A DNA stretch of 11,736 nucleotides from Candidatus Berkelbacteria bacterium (lineage in GTDB: Bacteria > Patescibacteriota > UBA1384 > UBA12157 > JAENIV01), in the NCBI GenBank assembly GCA_016844295.1, contig JAENIV010000033.1, positions 1 to 11,736 of the forward strand, read 5' to 3'. Positions 1 through 7,084 of this stretch are shown here, piece after piece. The notes beneath the pieces are model-generated. The model saw nothing but the letters and a program-made list of their open reading frames with translations, had not been told where the DNA came from and did no database searches. The position numbers were made by a program, and so were the translations under genes. The number at the start of each line of letters is the position of its first letter. Position 1 is the stretch's first letter.

Positions 1-932
1 TGACGGGTCATCCCGGAAGCAGTCGCGACCTCGAAGGCGTCGTTGAGGATAACGTGTCCGGCAGGGACGTCCATACGACTTGGATTGTGCACCTGGACCA
101 GGAAACGGACTTCGTCTCCCGGAAACCAGGTCAGGGCCACCCGGCCACCAGCCGGTGCCCAGATCCAGGAATCGGACATGCGCCGGTTGCACCCGGCCTT
201 CAAGATCCGAAGGTAGGTGTCCGGCTGGCGGAACATCGTCACAGTAGAGGTGGGCGTCTGGCTGCCGTGATGGCTACCGTAGACGCGGTTGGTCGCATCC
301 GGCACGATTACCGGCGAAACGACCGGCCCTGCGAAGAGCCGTGCGAACCAGGAGCGGATGCGGCCCCAACTGAGCGCGACGAGAATCAGCAGCAGCAGTG
401 CGAGCAGGGGCAGCAGGAGCGGCAGTGGCCCGCTCCAGTCGTTCGGCGATGCACCCATGGGCGTATGCCCTCCTTTGCTTTCTGTGCGGCTTCCGGCGAT
501 GGCGCCGTCCGTGTAGGCGTTAGCCTCACGGAGCGTGCGCTCGTCGCGCGCGTCTACATATGATCTTGACGCTGGATTCCAGGACTTTACCTCGCGGTAA
601 GGATCCTGGTGATCGGTATGGCCGACGACGGTTCGGATCTCACGGGTGTGGGTCCGAAGAATCGTCTTGCCGTGGTTATACGCGGCGTACACTGCGGAGG
701 GGGTTGCCTGGTTCGCAGGCGCTGCCTTCCGAGTGTCTTGGCCGGTCGGGGCCGGGCGGTAACCGCCTACCCCACCTGATGCCTGGTCGCCGGTCTGGGC
801 CGAACCCTGGCCAGCGTTCTGCTGACTAGGGTCAACCGTAACCGATCGGTCGCCCTGCGCGAAGCAGGGGACGACCAGAACAACCAGAACGACGACCGCC
901 CAAATGGCGGTCCACACCTTGAGCGTCTTCAT
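1..932 (-). CDS. Exported membrane protein, GC-rich, partial (C-terminus off left edge)
   Basis: An uninterrupted frame runs from an ATG at 932 to the window edge, giving about 310 residues. AGGAGG lies about eight bases upstream. Residues 1-25 look like a signal peptide: Lys2 and Lys5, a hydrophobic run, then cleavage after PCFA. A Gln/Gly/Pro/Ala-rich linker follows, then a polar domain, then a Leu-rich membrane segment at about 170-189 with Arg residues after it. The last visible stretch (about 270-310), with WFPGDEVRF and a VHNPS motif, resembles the beta-sandwich repeats (DUF11-like) of bacterial surface proteins; this is a weak, by-eye resemblance. An internal ATG at 458 (residue 159) has its own AAAGGAGGG nine bases upstream and begins just before the membrane segment, so a second start is possible. 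GC content is far above that of every neighbour. No function is assigned. Confidence 0.72.
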   Translation of the reverse strand, partial: MKTLKVWTAIWAVVVLVVLVVPCFAQGDRSVTVDPSQQNAGQGSAQTGDQASGGVGGYRPAPTGQDTRKAAPANQATPSAVYAAYNHGKTILRTHTREIRTVVGHTDHQDPYREVKSWNPASRSYVDARDERTLREANAYTDGAIAGSRTESKGGHTPMGASPNDWSGPLPLLLPLLALLLLILVALSWGRIRSWFARLFAGPVVSPVIVPDATNRVYGSHHGSQTPTSTVTMFRQPDTYLRILKAGCNRRMSDSWIWAPAGGRVALTWFPGDEVRFLVQVHNPSRMDVPAGHVILNDAFEVATASGMTR

Positions 933-986
933 GAGTGTATCCCTCCTGGGGATGTAGTTTACGAGATTCAGCCGGAATATAGGACA

Positions 987-1003
987 CAGGCCTTGAAGGC
1001 CTG
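987..1003. repeat. Perfect 17-bp palindrome in the 5' leader of the left-edge gene
   Basis: CAGGCCTT and AAGGCCTG are exact reverse complements around one central base. The palindrome lies 55 bases upstream of the ATG at 932, inside the inferred untranslated leader. CAGGCCTA recurs at 1023-1030. A second, looser inverted repeat (ACAGGT, six-base spacer, ACCTGT) lies at 1073-1090. These could be operator half-sites or RNA hairpins; nothing visible tells which. Confidence 0.4.
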
Positions 1004-1135
1004 ACGAAACGGATGTCGCGTCCAGGCCTAAAAGGCGATCCCATGGAGGAACCGGGTATGGTCTGGTATTGAACAGGTATGTGAACCTGTAAAAACGAAA
1101 CTTAAGGGAGGATGTCAAGGAACAAATGTATTATG

Positions 1136-1154
1136 TGTCCTCACTGTGAGGACA
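1136..1154. promoter_or_regulatory. Perfect 19-bp palindrome, probable operator
   Basis: TGTCCTCAC and GTGAGGACA are exact reverse complements around a single T. The palindrome starts five bases downstream of the -10 box of the leftward promoter at 1159-1187, so it covers the expected transcription start and the first transcribed bases. A bound repressor there would block initiation. It does not match the CIRCE or Gram-positive LexA consensus. AAATGT (1124-1129) and ACATTT (1152-1157) add outer symmetry. Confidence 0.6.
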
Positions 1155-1158
1155 TTTG

Positions 1159-1187
1159 ATTATAGCACAAAAAGCCCTAATTGTCAA
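1159..1187 (-). promoter_or_regulatory. Consensus sigma70-type promoter reading leftward
   Basis: On the minus strand TTGACA (1187-1182) and TATAAT (1164-1159) are separated by exactly 17 bases. Both hexamers match the housekeeping consensus perfectly. Transcription would start near 1152 and leave a leader of about 220 nt before the ATG at 932. The promoter sits in AT-rich DNA while the gene it serves is GC-rich. Confidence 0.8.
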
Positions 1188-1216
1188 GAGTAATAACAGG
1201 TCTATCTTAAACAACT

Positions 1217-1237
1217 AAAAAATGCCCTAATTAGGCA
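1217..1237 (-). terminator. Probable intrinsic terminator of the VirB6-like gene
   Basis: About 30 bases after the TAA at 1269-1271, the minus strand reads TGCC, a short AT-rich loop, GGCA, then TTTTTT. The stem is only four perfect base pairs, or longer if one bulged base is allowed. This makes it weak, but position and T tract fit. GCCCTAATT (1224-1232) also occurs directly repeated at 1174-1182 inside the neighbouring promoter spacer. Confidence 0.45.
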
Positions 1238-1268
1238 ATATAAAAGTGAATAAATATATTAAATTATT

Positions 1269-4200
1269 TTATGGGATCGGCGGAGCGCCCTGATTTCCTG
1301 GCGGCGTCACAGGCGGTTGGGATGCTGGAGGTGGACCGGTTTGCGAAGGCGCCGGTTCTGTACCTCCGGGTGTTGCACCACCAGCCGGAGGTGGAGTGTC
1401 TCCCGCGAGTCTATTATTTAAATTACGCATTTCTTGTTTTATTGCCCGTAAAAGCGCATCTTGGTTGCCTCTTTCGGAAGCGTCGAGTCGTTGAGCTGCT
1501 TTTAAGCCCGTAAGCATCTTCGCAAGTACCTGGACCATATCCATTGGATTAGATTCTAAAGCCTTTTTTGAAAGAGGTGTTATTTGTTGTCGTTCGCCAA
1601 GAGCCTGAATGGCTTTGTCCATGACTTCTTTGGGCATATCACTGACTGAACGACCGGCCCGAGAAAGATTTGCAGATGCGTCTTCAAACGAACGCGCCGC
1701 TTCTTCGAGCTTGGCAACACTGGCCTGTAAAGATTCGTCGCTTTCGCGATCGCCGACGCGAACATACGGGGCGACTTCTTCGGCAGCGACTTGGCCGCGG
1801 AGTTCACCAATTTTATCTAAATTAGTTTGTAATTGGACAACCTGGGTTTTAAAATCATTAATCGCCTCAGGCGTTTCTAAGTCAAGGTCGGCAGAGACTG
1901 TCAAACCTGGTAAACTTAGTGCAGATTGTAATCCGGTCTGAAGTTCCCCCATATTGGCTGCGACAACACCTCCAATTGCTTGAGCCATTGCTCTAATTTG
2001 CATATCCGACAAAGGAGCTCCGCCTACTGTGATTTGGCTGGCGAGAGCGTTTCTTTGTTGGGCGATTGACTCAATAACATCAGTATTCTGCTGTTCGTAT
2101 TGGCGAGCGCTGCCGGCACGTTCAACTGAGCTGGAAAAATCTTCAGGCGTTGAGGAAGTGAAACTCCGGGCGCGTCTTTCGGATTCTTCGCGATTTTGCT
2201 GTTTTTTAATTCTTCTTTCGTTGGTATCCTTGGGGTCTTCCTCAATTAATTCGGCGAACCGTTTTTCGGCGGGAATATCTTTGGTTTGAACCATTTGCTG
2301 GACTGGATTACCACCCCCGCAAAAGATTTTCATTTCCGAAATTGAATCGGTTAAGCCGTCAAACAATTTGATAGTATCTGCAGTTGACGTCCCGCGGGAT
2401 GTAACATCAATTCTGGTAAACATATCCCGGTTTTGTTTAATAAAGCCAACTGCCTGGGAGCTAATTTGCGCTAAGGCTTGGGCGCGTTGTTCTTCGGACA
2501 TGCTGTCAAGGCTCGCGTAATCTATTCCAACTTGGCCGGCAAAGTGTGCTTGTAGAGCCTTTGATAATCTTTCTTTATCCGCGGGCGCACTCGCGCCAGG
2601 CTCGATACCTTCTAAGCCTTCAACGTCAGATCCACGTCGGCGCGCGTTGATCAGTTGTTCAGCTAAAAAGCCGTAGGTAATTCCCGGTGTAAGGCGTTCT
2701 TCTCTACTTACTAAGGATTCTAATAGCGTTCCTTCGTCTCCTAAGAGACCGCCACTATCAAATCTTCTGAGGAAATTGGCAAAATCCAGTAAACGGTTTT
2801 TGCGCCCGCCTCTTTCCATGGCCTGGACCCACTCAATAATCATACCCCCGGCAGCCAAGGAACTCATGGAACCGAGTTTCGAGCGCTGTCCGCTAACAAA
2901 AAGATCTAACTCAGCGCCCGTACCCCTAACGTTTCTATTACCGTATCCTTCGAGACTTCTTTTATATCTTTCATTTGGGTTGCCGTTAAGCAAATTTGTT
3001 TGGACATCTTCCATGACCCACGGTGTAACGCCGGATAAAACCCGACCGGCATATTGTTTGTCCATAAAAGCGCCATAATTTACTCTTCGTCCATCAACGG
3101 TAGGATTTTCAGTAATAAATTGGTCAACTCGGCCTTGTAATTCATCGGCCGACTGAGTTAAATTTCTCGCCAGTTCAGGATTGTTGCGGGCGGAAATCAG
3201 AGCCCGGGCCCGAAGTTGCGAAACTGTCTCCCACATATTTCTCACATCACCCACTTCCGGGGCAGGGGCACCGTCAATCTCGAGTTGATTACCTTCTTCG
3301 TCGACTTGATACTTCCATTTTACCCGGCCATGTTCATCAATCTCAAAATCCTGAGTGCCCTGACCACGGTTTTTAAGTTCGGCTAACGTATCAGAAAGAT
3401 CATTATTTTCTCGAGCGATTTCTGCCATCGCCACACTTTGTCTATCTTTTTGGCCAGATTCATAATTTTTTGTTCTGAGCACTAGTTCAGCCGCCGTATA
3501 CGCGGAATCTTGGGCCAAATCTTGACCAGTTTTTATTTTCGGCCGGCCGCCTTCCCACTTCACACCTCCGAGCATAAATCTCACCCACCAATTCATTTCT
3601 AACTCACCACGTTCATATGCTTCTTGTTGTTGTTTCATCTGATTATTAAGTTTGTTTTCGGCGGTTTGGGCTTCTCCCGCTGACGCCACAACACCTGCGT
3701 TTTCCCAGGCTTTCTTTTTAAGCCGACTGTCAGCCGTTTTTTTCATAGATTCAGTTATTTGGCGGTCTCTCTCTGAACCGGCAAAAAGTCCAGGTAAGGA
3801 TTTTTTAACCAATGCCCCGGTTTTATCTTTGCGTCTCTGCCACCACTCATCCACCGGTTTTCTGGCCCAACCACCTTTTTTGGTGCCGAAAACTGTTCCG
3901 CCGACTCCACCCCAGAAAGAGGAAATAGCCCCTCCAAGTTTCCAAGGTATAAGGATAGCCATATAAACTAAAAAGATAATTATCATCCAGGCAGTTAAGT
4001 CGCCGATTGCCGCTGAAGAACTTTTAACTTTCCAGGCAAAAAATAACAAGAACATGGCGATTGGTTTCATAAACACCATTTTTGTCGTCCAGGACCACCA
4101 TTGTTTAAAAATTGACTGTGTGGGCGGAAAGGCCATAGCAATAAATGCCAGCGGAGCGACAACCGCTAAAAGAATAATGGAGGCGTATCTGGCATAAAAC

Positions 4201-6371
4201 ATAAAGCCCAAAATCAGAAAAGCCGCAATCGCAAAGATTGAGAATAAAACTGCAATTAAAAGTCCGCCGACACTTGACCACTCAATCGCGCCATTAGTCT
4301 TATTTGTGGCGACATTCGCGGCTGTAATTAAATCTTTAACTAAGGTTCCCGGATCTTGATCCATAAATGACCTAGTTAAAATATTTGAGGCGTCAAGAAG
4401 CATGCGCACGATAAGCAAAGAAAAGTTTGCTAAAATAACGCCAATAATGATTAAAGGCAGGGCCTTTTTCACGTTATAGGTGTCGTATTGAAGATGGAGA
4501 ATATTCACGATTCCAATAAACATCAAAATAACTACTAAAAAGAGATCCATTAGTCCAATACACCACTTCCAACTTTCGATCACCCACGGCCACTGGGAAG
4601 TTCCGGCGCTTAGAGCGTCTGTCAATGGGGAGAGGGTACCGGAGGCTGCGTGGGCTTGGTTGATCATAAAAGGCTTAGTTAAAAAGGTAAGTTTGTTAGA
4701 ATCTGGTGGATGATAGGCGCTGTAAACAGATAAAAATAACGCGTTGATCAACCATTCGCCAACTTCGCCGAGCATTGCTAAAATTCCGCAAAGGGATCTT
4801 GCTAACCAATAGCGCATTGTTCCTATTTGGGTGATAGGCAAACCGCAAGTGTCATCGCCGGTTATTTGCGCGATGGTCTCGTTGATACTTTTAATACACT
4901 CTTGCATTTTATCGCTGTAGATTTTAACAGTATCTTTAATAACCCTGGCTTTCCACACGTTAAATCCGCGCCATTCCTCCAAATTGTCTTTCTTGGTTTG
5001 ATATTGTTCTAAACCATATTGGGCATCTCGGATGCCAAGATAATACAAAGCATATGTACCTTTCATATAATAGAAAGTTGCTAAAGCCAGTTTCTCCTCG
5101 GCGGTTTCGGCATTCCCTTTGTTTAGAACACTTTTGATACCGTTGCCGACAAAATGGCCGGTTGCGCCACCTACACCAGTTCCGACTAGTCCACCCGAAA
5201 AATAAAAACCTACTGCCCCACCAACATAGGTGCTCATTGTTTTATAAAAGTCCGCCCAATTGGCATTGTTTTTTAATTCAGTGTCAATTTCAAGACAACC
5301 TTTTTCATCTACCAAACCCTTGTCAAGGAGATCGCGGGCTTCTTTTAATTTAGCCTTAAAATTATTTCTATCAGGCTCGGTATCGCCCGTAAAGCCTTTA
5401 AAAAAAGTCTGGTAGAGACCATTTATTTCTTCAGGCGGAAGAACGCTAACCCAATTAGGCGGGCTGTCTTCGGTATTGTATCCGAAAATCCTAAAGGGAT
5501 CTTCGTTGGGATTTTTAGTGATTCTTTCAAGAACGCGCCTTTGCCAACCGTCACCCTTAAAGCCTGTCATAAAAGTCTTAAAAAAATCTTTATCCTCCTG
5601 ATTGACCTCCCCCGATGTCCCCGGCGGCTGCTCGGATGTATCACCGGTAACACTTGCATACGGTTTTAATTTCAAAGCAATATAGCCGTCGATATTGTCA
5701 TCTTTAAAGGCCTCGCCCAAATCGATCGGGTTTGTCGTGTCTACGGCGACGGATATAGTTTTAATGGCTGAATAACTTCCCTCGCCGTATATTTGCACCG
5801 AAAGTTTTGTCCCGTCTGGCAAGCCAAATGTATTTATATTATTATCAATAATCCGATAATCCGTAATCTGGATGTTGCGGGTTTGATCATCTGTATAAAT
5901 AATAATTTTAACGTCAACTGACCCGCATTTGCCTGACATTTCTCGCTTCGTTCTTGTGCCGGTTTTGGTAGTTTCTCTATCCCAACCAGCGAAAGAACAG
6001 TCTGTTGTTTTGGCTTCTCCGGTTTTAACAATAAACCCTTCGGGAAGTTTAAGGCCCACAGCATCAGTATCTACTGTTGTTGTCCAAGACACTTCTAAAG
6101 GGCTTTTATGTTGATTGTAGTTTACTCCACTCGCGGGTGTTATTGCCGCCGGTGTACTACCGGGAGGCGGATATTCTAAATAAAAACCAGGATTGGCCGG
6201 GTCGGGAGTTTTCCAGCCAACAGCCTTGGCCTTTTGGGGATTACCGAAGATCATTAAAAGATTGCTAAAAGCAATAATAAATATTAGAGTCCAAAGTAAA
6301 ATTTTTTTATAACCACGAAAAATACGCAAATCCCCTCCGTTCCTGCTTTTGCATTCCTCAAACGGAAGCAA
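1269..6371 (-). CDS. Giant VirB6/TrbL-like membrane protein with signal peptide and long cytoplasmic tail
   Basis: Up to 1,700 residues. Residues 22-43 are hydrophobic and end in KAKA, a likely signal peptidase site. An extracytoplasmic part follows to about 520, with a Gly-rich hydrophobic stretch at 383-412. Membrane segments lie near 525-550, 605-627, 637-658, 702-722, 728-748, 764-781 and 793-811. The stretch with RYASIILLAVVAPLAFIAMA, then FPPT and QWWSW, resembles the VirB6/TrbL inner-membrane channel of type IV secretion and conjugation systems. From about 825 the protein is a long, charged, Ala/Glu/Gln-rich helical tail of roughly 875 residues ending in a Pro/Gly-rich segment (about 1650-1700). 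Typical VirB6 proteins have about 300 residues, so this is a greatly extended form. The first start is TTG at 6371, with AGGAGG about 12 bases upstream. A TTG at 6326 (residue 16) gives a more ordinary signal peptide but sits only about four bases after GGAGG. No other secretion gene is visible. Confidence 0.75.
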   Translation of the reverse strand: MLPFEECKSRNGGDLRIFRGYKKILLWTLIFIIAFSNLLMIFGNPQKAKAVGWKTPDPANPGFYLEYPPPGSTPAAITPASGVNYNQHKSPLEVSWTTTVDTDAVGLKLPEGFIVKTGEAKTTDCSFAGWDRETTKTGTRTKREMSGKCGSVDVKIIIYTDDQTRNIQITDYRIIDNNINTFGLPDGTKLSVQIYGEGSYSAIKTISVAVDTTNPIDLGEAFKDDNIDGYIALKLKPYASVTGDTSEQPPGTSGEVNQEDKDFFKTFMTGFKGDGWQRRVLERITKNPNEDPFRIFGYNTEDSPPNWVSVLPPEEINGLYQTFFKGFTGDTEPDRNNFKAKLKEARDLLDKGLVDEKGCLEIDTELKNNANWADFYKTMSTYVGGAVGFYFSGGLVGTGVGGATGHFVGNGIKSVLNKGNAETAEEKLALATFYYMKGTYALYYLGIRDAQYGLEQYQTKKDNLEEWRGFNVWKARVIKDTVKIYSDKMQECIKSINETIAQITGDDTCGLPITQIGTMRYWLARSLCGILAMLGEVGEWLINALFLSVYSAYHPPDSNKLTFLTKPFMINQAHAASGTLSPLTDALSAGTSQWPWVIESWKWCIGLMDLFLVVILMFIGIVNILHLQYDTYNVKKALPLIIIGVILANFSLLIVRMLLDASNILTRSFMDQDPGTLVKDLITAANVATNKTNGAIEWSSVGGLLIAVLFSIFAIAAFLILGFMFYARYASIILLAVVAPLAFIAMAFPPTQSIFKQWWSWTTKMVFMKPIAMFLLFFAWKVKSSSAAIGDLTAWMIIIFLVYMAILIPWKLGGAISSFWGGVGGTVFGTKKGGWARKPVDEWWQRRKDKTGALVKKSLPGLFAGSERDRQITESMKKTADSRLKKKAWENAGVVASAGEAQTAENKLNNQMKQQQEAYERGELEMNWWVRFMLGGVKWEGGRPKIKTGQDLAQDSAYTAAELVLRTKNYESGQKDRQSVAMAEIARENNDLSDTLAELKNRGQGTQDFEIDEHGRVKWKYQVDEEGNQLEIDGAPAPEVGDVRNMWETVSQLRARALISARNNPELARNLTQSADELQGRVDQFITENPTVDGRRVNYGAFMDKQYAGRVLSGVTPWVMEDVQTNLLNGNPNERYKRSLEGYGNRNVRGTGAELDLFVSGQRSKLGSMSSLAAGGMIIEWVQAMERGGRKNRLLDFANFLRRFDSGGLLGDEGTLLESLVSREERLTPGITYGFLAEQLINARRRGSDVEGLEGIEPGASAPADKERLSKALQAHFAGQVGIDYASLDSMSEEQRAQALAQISSQAVGFIKQNRDMFTRIDVTSRGTSTADTIKLFDGLTDSISEMKIFCGGGNPVQQMVQTKDIPAEKRFAELIEEDPKDTNERRIKKQQNREESERRARSFTSSTPEDFSSSVERAGSARQYEQQNTDVIESIAQQRNALASQITVGGAPLSDMQIRAMAQAIGGVVAANMGELQTGLQSALSLPGLTVSADLDLETPEAINDFKTQVVQLQTNLDKIGELRGQVAAEEVAPYVRVGDRESDESLQASVAKLEEAARSFEDASANLSRAGRSVSDMPKEVMDKAIQALGERQQITPLSKKALESNPMDMVQVLAKMLTGLKAAQRLDASERGNQDALLRAIKQEMRNLNNRLAGDTPPPAGGATPGGTEPAPSQTGPPPASQPPVTPPGNQGAPPIP

Positions 6372-6435
6372 AGAACAGGAAGCCCTCCTAAGCGAAATCT
6401 ATTTAGAAAAGAGGAAGATTTGTTTCCTTGCGGAA

Positions 6436-6451
6436 AGAATTACCTAATTCT
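6436..6451. repeat. 16-bp palindrome in the leader of the VirB6-like gene
   Basis: AGAATTA and TAATTCT are exact reverse complements around two bases. It lies about 65 bases upstream of the TTG start at 6371 and about 90 bases downstream of the -10 box at 6543-6551, so it is probably transcribed. CTTG (6427-6430) and CAAG (6453-6456) could extend the stem across an internal loop. It could be an operator or an RNA hairpin. Confidence 0.35.
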
Positions 6452-6542
6452 CCAAGAGATTGAGCGCTGGATGGGCGTCATATATATTTTTTTCTACACC
6501 AATACAAAGTTACACGTCCTCGCAACTTGCTATTTCATTATC

Positions 6543-6551
6543 ATTATATCA
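6543..6551 (-). promoter_or_regulatory. Extended -10 promoter for the VirB6-like gene
   Basis: The 208-bp gap between the TPR gene and the VirB6-like gene contains TGATATAAT on the minus strand: a perfect TATAAT preceded by the TGn extension. No good -35 box is seen, which is normal for extended -10 promoters. A start near 6536 leaves a leader of about 165 nt before the TTG at 6371. The large gene may therefore have its own promoter in addition to any readthrough from valS. Confidence 0.5.
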
Positions 6552-6579
6552 AACTCACAATTATCTGCACGAAATACTT

Positions 6580-7083
6580 TTACTTTATACTTTTAGGATA
6601 TGTTTTTGTAAGATAGACAAGTTTATCTTGGGTAAATTTGGCGGATTGAGGATCGTCAATTTGCTGGTAGGCAATTGTTAAAAGTTGGTAAGTTAAAGGG
6701 TAGATAGGATCGATTTTTTCAGCCTTTTTAAGCGACTCCAAAGCAGTTTTGGGCTCGTTTAATTTAAGTTCGCTATAACTTTTCCAAACCCACCCGTCGC
6801 GCCAATTAGGATCTAACTGGGCGGCTTTGGCAAACGCTTTTAAAGCGATTTCGTTATGATCACCTTTTAATAACGACATCCCGATTTTACCAAGTTCGTA
6901 AGGGTCGGTTTCAAGATTGATTTTGTTCTCATATCGGTCTTTGAAATCTCCTAAGTTCGAGGCTTCGGTAGTCCATTTATCATAGCAAATATTTGCGATG
7001 ATTTTTGCGCCAAAAAAACCAATGCCTAAAACACCGATGATGATAATAATTCTGGTTAAAAAATATTCTGGATCGTGTTTCAT
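6580..7083 (-). CDS. Membrane-anchored TPR protein
   Basis: 167 residues. Residues 10-31 form one hydrophobic membrane segment, followed by a Lys/Asp-containing stretch. From about 62 to 160 there are three helix-turn-helix units with the TPR spacing: small residues at packing positions, and DP at the end of two units (QLDPNW, KIDPIY). The TPR part is a protein-protein interaction scaffold; the partner is unknown. The ATG lies one base after the valS TGA and no Shine-Dalgarno sequence is visible, so translation is probably coupled to valS. Such small anchored TPR proteins are common and the context does not give a specific job. Confidence 0.75.
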   Translation of the reverse strand: MKHDPEYFLTRIIIIIGVLGIGFFGAKIIANICYDKWTTEASNLGDFKDRYENKINLETDPYELGKIGMSLLKGDHNEIALKAFAKAAQLDPNWRDGWVWKSYSELKLNEPKTALESLKKAEKIDPIYPLTYQLLTIAYQQIDDPQSAKFTQDKLVYLTKTYPKSIK

Positions 7084-7084
7084 T

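Noticed and set aside
54..829. Plus-strand open frames of 169, 75 and 89 codons at the left end
   Set aside because: They lie antisense to the continuous minus-strand frame 1-932, have low-complexity compositions typical of GC-rich shadows, and lack ribosome binding sites.
832..1044. 70-codon minus-strand frame starting at 1044
   Set aside because: It overlaps the start of the better-supported gene in another frame. Its product is Arg/Pro/Gly-rich with no domain. Only a poor Shine-Dalgarno sequence precedes it.
1136..1154. CIRCE or LexA-type operator
   Set aside because: The half-site TGTCCTCAC matches neither the TTAGCACTC of CIRCE nor the CGAAC-type LexA box.
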